14,699 nucleotides of DNA, from contig DATANR010000458.1 of the NCBI GenBank assembly GCA_036266155.1, positions 1 through 14,699 on the forward strand, read 5' to 3'. The position numbers and the translations under genes were made by a program. Under the pieces are notes generated by a model. It made no database searches. It was given only the letters and a program-made list of their open reading frames with translations, and was not told the DNA's origin. This DNA is from SIAJ01 sp036266155. Lineage in GTDB: Bacteria; Planctomycetota; Planctomycetia; Gemmatales; Gemmataceae. Shown piece after piece: positions 1-5,829 of this stretch; the first letter of the stretch is position 1; each line of letters opens with the position of its first letter.

Positions 1-17
1 GCCGCGCGCCGAACTGT

Positions 18-95
18 TTCATTGCAAAGCACCTTAACTGACCAAAACTACCCAGGACGCTTGCGGACGGCGCAATTCATTGCAAACAGCCTTAA
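18..95. promoter_or_regulatory. Pair of direct repeats upstream of the hydrolase gene
   Basis: TTCATTGCAAA, three variable bases, then CCTTAA occurs at 18-37 and again at 76-95. The copies are offset by 58 bases, with the same internal spacing. Weaker similarity seems to extend to the left of both copies (GCGCGCCGAACTG against GACGGCGCAA). The pair lies in the leader of the plus-strand hydrolase gene that starts at 129. Two regulator sites or a short local duplication would both fit. I see no convincing -35/-10 pair, so the regulatory reading is inference. Confidence 0.35.
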
Positions 96-128
96 TGAGC
101 AGGCGTGGCACCCTCGCGGAGAGCACCC

Positions 129-1094
129 ATGAATATTCGGAACTGTCGACTGGCTTGCCTTATTGCCGTTGTGATCGCGGCCCCCTGTTCGGCGGCTGAC
201 CCGCCGCTCCCCAAGATGACATACACGTTCAAAACCGTCGGCGATCTGAAGATCCAGGCGGATGTTTATCGAGCCGACGACAAGAAGACACGGCCGGTCG
301 TCGTCTGGATCCACGGCGGCGCGCTTATCATGGGCAATCGCAAGTCCGTTCCGCAGAACTTGCTCGACCTGTGCCGGGATCAAGGTTACGCCCTCGTCTC
401 CATCGATTACCGACTGGCCCCGGAGGTCAAGTTGCCGGACATCATCGCCGACGTAGCGGACGCTTTTCACTGGATGCACGGCGACGGAGCGAAGATGTGC
501 AATCTCGATTCGTCCCGCGTCGTGACCGGCGGTTCAGCAGGCGGCTACTTGACGTTGATGACCGGCATCATCGTCGGACCGCGGCCGAAGGCGCTGGTTG
601 CTTATTGGGGCTATGGCGACGTGGACGGCGACTGGTACACCAAGCCGTCGGAGTTCTATCGCAAACAGGTGCCGCTGATCGACAAGACCGACGCCTTCGC
701 CGGCGTTGGCGGCAAGGTGATCACCGGCAGCGAAGACGGCATCGACTTCAAACTTCGCAGCCGGTTCTACCACTATCTCCGTCAGAACGGCTTGTGGACG
801 AACGAGGTCACCGGCTTTGACCCGGCGACGCAGTCCGAGAAGCTCGACAAATATTGTCCCGTGCGCAACATGTCGGCCGAGTACCCGCCGACGATGCTGG
901 TGCATGGCACCGAGGACACCGATGTCCCCTATCAGCTATCCGCGAACATGGCCAAGGAACTGAAGCGCTACAAGGTCGTGCACGAACTGGTCACCGTGAA
1001 GGGCGCCGGCCACGGGCTTTCCGGCGGCGACAAAAAGCTGGTGGCCGACGCCCATACGCGGGCGATTGAGTTCATTCGCAGCTATTTGAAATAG
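129..1094 (+). CDS. Secreted alpha/beta hydrolase (HSL/BD-FAE-like esterase)
   Basis: This is a 321-residue serine hydrolase, probably an exported carboxylesterase; its substrate is unknown. Residues 1-22 form a Sec signal peptide with basic residues, a hydrophobic core and likely cleavage after CSA. The oxyanion-hole motif HGG is at 62-64. The nucleophile elbow GGSAGG is at 134-139 (Ser136). The acid is probably Asp263 in HGTEDTDVP, and the base His295 in GAGHG. This order and the HGG motif are typical of the hormone-sensitive-lipase and BD-feruloyl-esterase-like families. I chose the ATG at 129 over the in-frame GTG at 105 because it starts directly with the signal peptide and has GGAGAG about 5 bases upstream. 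The gene is alone on its strand, converges on the TPR gene, and is followed by a terminator-like hairpin. Fold and catalytic residues are secure; substrate class is not. Confidence 0.88.
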   Translation: MNIRNCRLACLIAVVIAAPCSAADPPLPKMTYTFKTVGDLKIQADVYRADDKKTRPVVVWIHGGALIMGNRKSVPQNLLDLCRDQGYALVSIDYRLAPEVKLPDIIADVADAFHWMHGDGAKMCNLDSSRVVTGGSAGGYLTLMTGIIVGPRPKALVAYWGYGDVDGDWYTKPSEFYRKQVPLIDKTDAFAGVGGKVITGSEDGIDFKLRSRFYHYLRQNGLWTNEVTGFDPATQSEKLDKYCPVRNMSAEYPPTMLVHGTEDTDVPYQLSANMAKELKRYKVVHELVTVKGAGHGLSGGDKKLVADAHTRAIEFIRSYLK

Positions 1095-1100
1095 TTGTCA

Positions 1101-1140
1101 TCCGCCGCCGTCCGGGTTCGGACGACGGCGGATCATTTTT
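1101..1140 (+). terminator. Intrinsic terminator of the hydrolase gene
   Basis: A 14-bp stem with one mismatch pairs 1101-1114 with 1119-1132 around a 4-base loop (GGTT). It is followed by TCATTTTT at 1133-1140. It begins 6 bases after the TAG stop at 1092-1094. GC-rich stem plus T-run is the standard rho-independent layout. Confidence 0.75.
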
Positions 1141-1148
1141 CAGAAGTA

Positions 1149-1171
1149 GGAGCCGCGTGCAGCGCGGCTCC
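1149..1171. repeat. Perfect 9-bp palindromic hairpin, REP-like
   Basis: GGAGCCGCG at 1149-1157 and CGCGGCTCC at 1163-1171 pair perfectly around the 5-base loop TGCAG. The hairpin lies 6 bases past the TGA (1178-1180) of the minus-strand TPR gene, in a convergent gap, so it could end or protect that transcript. On the minus strand only TACTTCTG follows, which is a poor U-tract. The GTAGGAGCCG start recalls dispersed extragenic palindromes of other bacteria; whether it is dispersed in this genome cannot be seen here. Confidence 0.55.
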
Positions 1172-1177
1172 CTGGCG

Positions 1178-3052
1178 TCACTTCGGCGGCGCTGTCAATG
1201 CCTTCACGAGCGCGGCCGACAACTTGTCGTCCGGCTGCAACTTCGACACTTCCTTCAATTCCTGGACGGCCGAGTCCTTTTGACCGAGCACCAAGTACTG
1301 ATACGCCAAGAGGAAATGCCCGTACCCTTCCTTGGGGTTGGTTTTCACGAACTCCTCAAGTGCGCGGAGCTGCTCCGTGTAGGCCGCCTCGGTTGGATAC
1401 AGGATCTTCATCGTCTCCCAGTCCCAACCCGGTCCGGCCGCGAGAACCGCATACAGGCCAGCGGCCGCGTCCTTGTACTTGCCCTGGGCGAACAACGTGA
1501 GCGCCCGGAACTCGTGCAAGGTAGCGTCGCTCGGCAACTCTTTGATCGCCGCGTCGACCTTGGGCAAGGCCTCGGCGTACTTCCCGGCCTTGAACAATTC
1601 GCGTGCGTCACCGAACAACTTGTCGGCTTTCTTGGCCGCATCGTCTGGTTCGGGACTCGGCGGCGCCGTCGTGGGCAGACTGCCGCCTTCTTCGAGGGCT
1701 GCCGGATCCACAGGTGGTGGGTACGCAGCCGCCTGTTGGGATTCGGCCGGGGCCGGGATCGGTTGCGAATAGTTGTAAACGTTGACGTCCGGCGCTGCCG
1801 GTGCCGCGTAGTACGGGTTCTCGTACACAACGGTGTCGCCCGGCGAACTGAGCCAGCCGATGGCCAGACCGCTGCCGAACCACATGGCTGGCGGGGTGGA
1901 GAAGTAATTCCAGAACCCGTGATGCCAGAACCAGTGGCGGTTGTACCACGCCCGGCCCCAATACCAGGCCGGCCGGTTGCCGTACCAGGGCCGGTTCCAG
2001 TTCCCCGCTCGACCCCAGGCCGGTGCGATCGCGGCGACGTTGCGGTTGTACTGGTTCCAGTTGTTGACGTTGATGTTGCCATTGCCGGCGATCACACGGT
2101 TGCCGCCGACGCCGCCAATGCCACCGACACCGCCCGGCCGACCAACGCCGCCAACACCTCCAACGCCACCGACCCCTCCAACACCGCCAACGCCGCCAAC
2201 ACCACCGATTCCGCCGGGCCGACCATCAATCCCCGGCCGGTTGCCGATGTCGGGTCGCTCACCCGGTCGATTGTCGATCCCAGGGCGGCCACCAATGCCG
2301 CCGGGCCGATTGTCAATGCCTGGCCGATTGCCGATGTCGGGACGCTCACCGGGTCGATTATCGATCCCAGGTCGGTCGCCAATTCCGGAACCAATCCCAG
2401 CGCCGATACCCGCTCCGATGCCGGCACCGATACCGGCGCCAATTCCAGTTCCAACGCCGGGTCGACCGCCAACCCCACCGCCGATCCCAGGCGGGTTGGG
2501 CCGGACGCCTGCACCCGGCCGGTTCGGGCTGCCGGGCAAAGTACTTGGCCGGTTGGCGACGCCAGGCCGGGACTGTGCCGGTAGATTTGCCGGTCGGCCG
2601 CCGAAGCCGCCGCCGATGCCCGGTCGATTGGCGACGCCGGCCCCGCCACCTGGCCGTATGGCTCCGGTGTTTGGGCGGTTGATACCCGGGCCGGGTGTTG
2701 GCCGTGCCGCCGGGCGCTGCGCCGGCAGGTTCGCGGGCCGTTTGATTGCAGGGCTCGCTCCGCCCCCGGGGCGGTTGAGGCCGCCACCCGGACTCGGACG
2801 CGCCGCTGGCGCTGCGGGCCGGGCCGCTGGGCGAGCCCCACCGCCGGGCCCGGCTCCCGGCCGAGCTGCCGGCTTGGGTGCTGGCCGGGCCGGAGCCGGC
2901 CGGGCCGCCGGGCGGCTCGCGCCCGGACTGGGCCGAGCACCGCCACCGCCGCCACCACGGCCACCGCCGCCACCGCGGGGGCCGGCTGCGTCCGGCGCGG
3001 ACGCTGTGAACAGGGCGGTCGCGAGGGCCGCCACGTAGAGGAACCGTCGCAT
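1178..3052 (-). CDS. Exported Gly/Pro/Arg-rich protein with C-terminal TPR repeats
   Basis: This 624-residue protein has three parts. Residues 1-19 are a signal peptide (cleavage after ASA likely). Residues 25-320 are low complexity: Gly runs, Ala-Arg-Pro-rich stretches, IGAG repeats near 203-225, two 29-residue repeats at 227-284 and GVG repeats to about 318. Residues 330-400 are dense in Trp, Tyr and Asn, a possible aromatic adhesive or membrane-facing segment. From about 470 to 610 there are two to three TPR-like helical pairs, for example FKAGKYAEALPKVDAAI and FAQGKYKDAAAGLYAVL. TPRs bind other proteins; no enzymatic motif is visible. The location is probably periplasm or cell surface. 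The ATG at 3052 has an ideal AAGGAG 7 bases upstream, and that site overlaps the TAA of the preceding gene, so the two are co-transcribed. Function is unknown. I trust this strand over the long antisense frames because of the signal peptide, RBS and TPRs. Confidence 0.85.
   Translation of the reverse strand: MRRFLYVAALATALFTASAPDAAGPRGGGGGRGGGGGGARPSPGASRPAARPAPARPAPKPAARPGAGPGGGARPAARPAAPAARPSPGGGLNRPGGGASPAIKRPANLPAQRPAARPTPGPGINRPNTGAIRPGGGAGVANRPGIGGGFGGRPANLPAQSRPGVANRPSTLPGSPNRPGAGVRPNPPGIGGGVGGRPGVGTGIGAGIGAGIGAGIGAGIGSGIGDRPGIDNRPGERPDIGNRPGIDNRPGGIGGRPGIDNRPGERPDIGNRPGIDGRPGGIGGVGGVGGVGGVGGVGGVGGVGRPGGVGGIGGVGGNRVIAGNGNINVNNWNQYNRNVAAIAPAWGRAGNWNRPWYGNRPAWYWGRAWYNRHWFWHHGFWNYFSTPPAMWFGSGLAIGWLSSPGDTVVYENPYYAAPAAPDVNVYNYSQPIPAPAESQQAAAYPPPVDPAALEEGGSLPTTAPPSPEPDDAAKKADKLFGDARELFKAGKYAEALPKVDAAIKELPSDATLHEFRALTLFAQGKYKDAAAGLYAVLAAGPGWDWETMKILYPTEAAYTEQLRALEEFVKTNPKEGYGHFLLAYQYLVLGQKDSAVQELKEVSKLQPDDKLSAALVKALTAPPK
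2201..2374 (-). repeat. Two tandem 87-bp repeats inside the TPR gene
   Basis: Copies at 2288-2374 and 2201-2287 each encode 29 residues containing RPGIDNRPGERPDIGN, and they differ by one residue (Asn to Gly near the end). The unit is an exact multiple of three, so copy number can change without a frameshift. It is flanked by IGAG-coding repeats (about 2378-2449) and GVG-coding repeats (about 2100-2210), making 2100-2450 a compound coding minisatellite. Confidence 0.85.
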
Positions 3053-3063
3053 GAGTCGGCTCC

Positions 3064-4023
3064 TTACTTCTTGGCGCCTTTACGGACAAACTTGACTTCC
3101 GCGTCGGCCAACGGCTGGCCGTCTACATCGCGCTCGGTCGATCGCCAGAGAATCGAGTTTTCATCCACGAATTCGAAGATGTTGGTCGCCCCACCCGTGC
3201 CGCCGTCCGGTAGAACCCCGGAGGTGCCGACGACCCAACGCTTACCATCCTTCGCCCAGAAGGCCTCGGCAAACCCGCCAGTCGAGTCGAACACCCACGA
3301 TCGAATGCGGGCCTGGCGCGGATCCCAGCCAACGCGGACGGTCACGTCGAGGGGGTCGGCGTTCTCTTGCTTGATGCTGTAGTCCATCAGCAGGAACGCC
3401 TTGTTGGCCGCCCACGTGATCTTGAGATTGACCGCGGTCTTGTCGCCTTCGCCAGTCCATTCACCGACCAGCCAACCGAGATCTGCTAGCGCACCGGCGG
3501 CAATGCTCGGTAGATCGGTCGCCTCGGTCGGCAGGTCGCGGACGTTGGAAATCAGCCACTTGTCGCCCGTCTTCGTCCACACAATGGCGAAGCGGTTGGT
3601 TTCCTTGATCCCGGTCGCGGCCGTCCGCTCCACGACGCCATCCTCCAGGCAAATCTCCGGCCGGATGAACTTGAGCGACTGCACGCGGACGACGGCCTTG
3701 GTCCCTTTCATGTCAGCGAGGGACTTCTTGAACAACTCGGCGATCTTGTCGCTGCCCTGAGTCTGCTTGCCCGACTCGTCGATGTAGTCGGCGTCGGGGG
3801 CCCAGAAAGCCATGATGGCATCCAGGTCGGCGGCCGTCAGTGCGGTGCCGTAATCGGTATTCGCCTTGCGAATCTCGGCTTCGCCGCCGGACTTCGTGGC
3901 TTCGCCCTTTTGCCCGGCCGCGTCAGCCCGGTTCGGACTTGGGCGAGTGATCAGGGCCACGGTCGCGGCTGCGGCGATCAGCAGGATCGCGATTCTGCCG
4001 AATCGATGTTTGCGTGATGTCAT
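3064..4023 (-). CDS. Exported SgcJ/EcaC (SnoaL/NTF2-like) protein with DUF1579-like C-terminus
   Basis: This is a 319-residue protein with an N-terminal hydrophobic segment (about 9-26) that acts as signal peptide or anchor. Residues 48-165 look like an NTF2-fold domain of the DUF4440/SgcJ kind: an early helix with TALTAADLDAIMAFWAPDADY, then DESGKQTQGSDKIAELF, ending in GDKWLISNVRD. Residues 180-315 form a second, beta-rich region (WLVGEWTGEGD, VGWDPRQARIRSWVFDSTGG) like the DUF1579/lipocalin-like proteins found fused to this domain. The NTF2 fold holds small ligands or serves as a docking domain; no catalytic residue can be assigned. The ATG at 4023 has GGAG 8 bases upstream. The gene is the first of a pair with the TPR gene, 11 bases apart. 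It may act with that protein outside the cytoplasm, but the ligand is unknown. Confidence 0.8.
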   Translation of the reverse strand: MTSRKHRFGRIAILLIAAAATVALITRPSPNRADAAGQKGEATKSGGEAEIRKANTDYGTALTAADLDAIMAFWAPDADYIDESGKQTQGSDKIAELFKKSLADMKGTKAVVRVQSLKFIRPEICLEDGVVERTAATGIKETNRFAIVWTKTGDKWLISNVRDLPTEATDLPSIAAGALADLGWLVGEWTGEGDKTAVNLKITWAANKAFLLMDYSIKQENADPLDVTVRVGWDPRQARIRSWVFDSTGGFAEAFWAKDGKRWVVGTSGVLPDGGTGGATNIFEFVDENSILWRSTERDVDGQPLADAEVKFVRKGAKK

Positions 4024-4067
4024 GGGGTAGACTCCAAGTTGACCCGACAGAATTGCCGAGTAGTAAG

Positions 4068-4095
4068 GGCGGGCCGGACATTAGTCCAACCCGCC
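4068..4095 (-). terminator. Hairpin after the HlyD gene, possible terminator
   Basis: On the minus strand a 12-bp stem containing two G-U pairs joins 4084-4095 and 4068-4079 around a 4-base loop. It starts 14 bases after the TGA of the membrane fusion protein gene (4110-4112). It is followed by CTTACTACTC rather than a clean U-tract. It therefore marks a likely transcript boundary before the next gene at 4023, but the termination efficiency is doubtful. Confidence 0.4.
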
Positions 4096-4109
4096 GGGGA
4101 ATGGGCGCC

Positions 4110-5405
4110 TCAGATAACAAAATGCTCCCAACTCTTCATGCGCAGGATGATCTTGCGCACGATTGACAAGGCGTGAACGCGGTCGGTGTAGACCGCCACG
4201 CTCGCTTGGGTTCCTGCCGGCAGATTCAGCGCGGCGATGTCCTCGCCGTATTCAAACGACACCGGGATACGCCCTTCATCGTGCTTGTCCGCAGCTTCCA
4301 ACAGTTTGCCGCTCGCCAGCACTTCGCCTTCCGGTACGATTGTGAAAACGCGCTTGACCTTTACCTTGAATGATTTGCCTGGAAAGGCTTCAAATGTCAC
4401 TTCGGCGTTCATGCCGGGCTTGATGTCCGATATGGCCTTTTGGGCAAAGGTGGCGATCAGCACTTTTTCATCTGTTGGGACGAACACCATGACCGGTGTC
4501 AGCGGGACGGGCAGTACGAGCTGGCCGGGTCGAAGTGTGAGCTGAGGCACGTACCCGTCGCTCGGAGCCCGCACCTCCGTCTGCTCGAGTCGCCAGCGGG
4601 CATTTTCCAGTTCGGCCTCGACTTCACGCACCTCCGGGTTCACACCATCCAGTTCGGCCTTAACCTGGAGTCGAATCCCACGCTCGATCGCTTCAAGCCG
4701 GACAATGTCCTGCCGGACGGCCTCAAGGCTCTTGTTCCCGGTCTTCATCTGTTCCTTGGCCACATTGGCGGCCGCAACTGCCTGGTTGTTTTCCTCTTCA
4801 AGAGATGCGACCCGCGTCCGCGCGACATCGAGGTCTTGCTGAGTGGCCACTAGCTTGGCGGCGAGCGGCTCGATTCGGGCAAGGTTTTGCTTCGCGAGGT
4901 CAAGTTGTTTGTTCACCTGGGCCACCCGTGCATTCTCCTTTTCGTAGTTCTCGCGTGCCTGGCGCTCGAACTGCGACTCAGAGACATACTGTTGGGCCAC
5001 CGCCTGCTTGGTCGCCGCCTCTGCCTCGGCCAGCTTTTCGCTGAGTTGGGCGAGATTCACATTTTTCACGGCGAGCGACGCACGCAGACGATCCACCTCA
5101 ATCTGGAACGGCTTAGGATCGATCCGAAACAGCACCTCGCCTTTCTTGATCGGTTTGTTCGCCTCGATCGGAACCTCGATCACGAGACCGCGGACGTTCG
5201 GGACGATCTGGACGACCGGGGCATAGATTCGCCCATCGTGACTGACCGGATGGAACACCGACAGGAAGATGTACAGCAGCAGCAGGATCACGCCGCCGCC
5301 CAGGAAGGCGGTGACAATCGAATAGGTGGTGATCGGAATCAACTTGAACTTCTTGAACAGCAGCCAGCACAGCACGCCGTACGTGCCGACGATAAGTTCG
5401 ACCAT
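4110..5405 (-). CDS. yiaV: HlyD-family membrane fusion protein, YiaV-like
   Basis: This is a 431-residue inner-membrane adaptor of the HlyD/EmrA type. Two hydrophobic segments (about 5-20 and 27-50) anchor it. Residues 57-97 are the first lipoyl-like half (PVVQIVPNVRGLVIEVPI, IKKGEVLFRIDP). Residues 105-275 are a long alpha-helical hairpin rich in Ala, Glu and Gln. The second lipoyl half follows with EVRAPSDGYVPQL (277-289), and then a beta-barrel region. The ending SIVRKIILRMKSWEHFVI closely resembles the C-terminus of E. coli YiaV as I remember it, as does the short double-TM start. No ABC, MFS or RND pump lies next to it; the only partner is the DUF3302 protein just upstream, exactly as in yiaW-yiaV. 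Its RBS is AAGGA about 8 bases before the ATG. The transported substrate is unknown. Confidence 0.88.
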   Translation of the reverse strand: MVELIVGTYGVLCWLLFKKFKLIPITTYSIVTAFLGGGVILLLLYIFLSVFHPVSHDGRIYAPVVQIVPNVRGLVIEVPIEANKPIKKGEVLFRIDPKPFQIEVDRLRASLAVKNVNLAQLSEKLAEAEAATKQAVAQQYVSESQFERQARENYEKENARVAQVNKQLDLAKQNLARIEPLAAKLVATQQDLDVARTRVASLEEENNQAVAAANVAKEQMKTGNKSLEAVRQDIVRLEAIERGIRLQVKAELDGVNPEVREVEAELENARWRLEQTEVRAPSDGYVPQLTLRPGQLVLPVPLTPVMVFVPTDEKVLIATFAQKAISDIKPGMNAEVTFEAFPGKSFKVKVKRVFTIVPEGEVLASGKLLEAADKHDEGRIPVSFEYGEDIAALNLPAGTQASVAVYTDRVHALSIVRKIILRMKSWEHFVI

Positions 5406-5435
5406 GGGAGTTATTCCTTAGCGTGTGTGTTTGGG

Positions 5436-5801
5436 TCAATTGCCGTCGGTATCGAGGAGGCCCGCCATCTTGAGCTTCTGTTCCAGCCGGCCCAGGCGAA
5501 CGCCGAGTTCGACCGCCGACTCGCCGCCGGCACCGACTCTTGTGCCGGAAAATGGCGCCACTTTCCCCTTCGCCGCGTCCTCCTCCGTCTTCGCGTGCAT
5601 GCACGCCCAGATGTAAATGAACGGCCACATCGCGTGCAGCGTGAGCAAGCTGAGCCAGCATGCGACGTGGATTGCCTCTTCGTGGGGGTGATGCCGCTTC
5701 TCGGCGATCTTGTGCGGCAAATCGTGGATGTAGATGAACCCATAAAACACAAGCGTCAGCCCCGCGAGGAGGATGAACAGCGACAGGTAATCGAGAAACA
5801 T
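5436..5801 (-). CDS. yiaW: DUF3302 family inner-membrane protein, YiaW-like
   Basis: This is a 121-residue membrane protein. The start MFLDYLSLFILLAGLTLVFYG is one transmembrane segment, followed by HDLPHKIAEKRHHPHEEAIHVA and a second segment with LLTLHAMWPFIYIWA. The H-D-P-I-A-K-R-HPH-AIHVA-W-SL-TLH-WPF pattern is that of E. coli YiaW (DUF3302). After about residue 73 a cytoplasmic tail of low conservation ends in a short predicted coiled coil (VRLGRLEQKLKMAGL). The His- and Trp-rich conserved core suggests a specific but unknown role, probably as partner of the membrane fusion protein encoded 30 bases downstream. AAGAGG lies 6 bases before the ATG, and the gene follows the glgX stop by 28 bases, so it probably shares the glgX transcript. 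Confidence 0.88.
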   Translation of the reverse strand: MFLDYLSLFILLAGLTLVFYGFIYIHDLPHKIAEKRHHPHEEAIHVACWLSLLTLHAMWPFIYIWACMHAKTEEDAAKGKVAPFSGTRVGAGGESAVELGVRLGRLEQKLKMAGLLDTDGN

Positions 5802-5829
5802 CGGCCACCTCTTTCTGTTGTGACTGCGG

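Noticed and set aside
105..128. GTG start eight codons upstream for the hydrolase
   Set aside because: It would put a hydrophilic extension before the signal peptide, while the ATG at 129 has a well-spaced GGAGAG.
2201..2374. Repeat array as a possible CRISPR
   Set aside because: The units are contiguous, in frame and coding, with no unique spacers between short repeats.
1157..3038. Long plus-strand open frames (475 and 365 residues) across the TPR gene
   Set aside because: They are antisense images of Gly/Pro-rich GC-rich repeats; they lack recognisable domains and a good RBS, while the minus frame has a signal peptide, RBS and TPRs.
4024..4109. A sigma-70-like promoter before the NTF2-like gene (TTGGAC, then TACTAC)
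   Set aside because: Only about half of the bases match each box and the candidate overlaps the hairpin, so chance is as likely.
4110..5405. HlyD-type protein as part of a complete multidrug or type I exporter
   Set aside because: No ABC, MFS, RND or outer-membrane factor gene is in the window; the neighbour is DUF3302, as in the orphan yiaW-yiaV pair.
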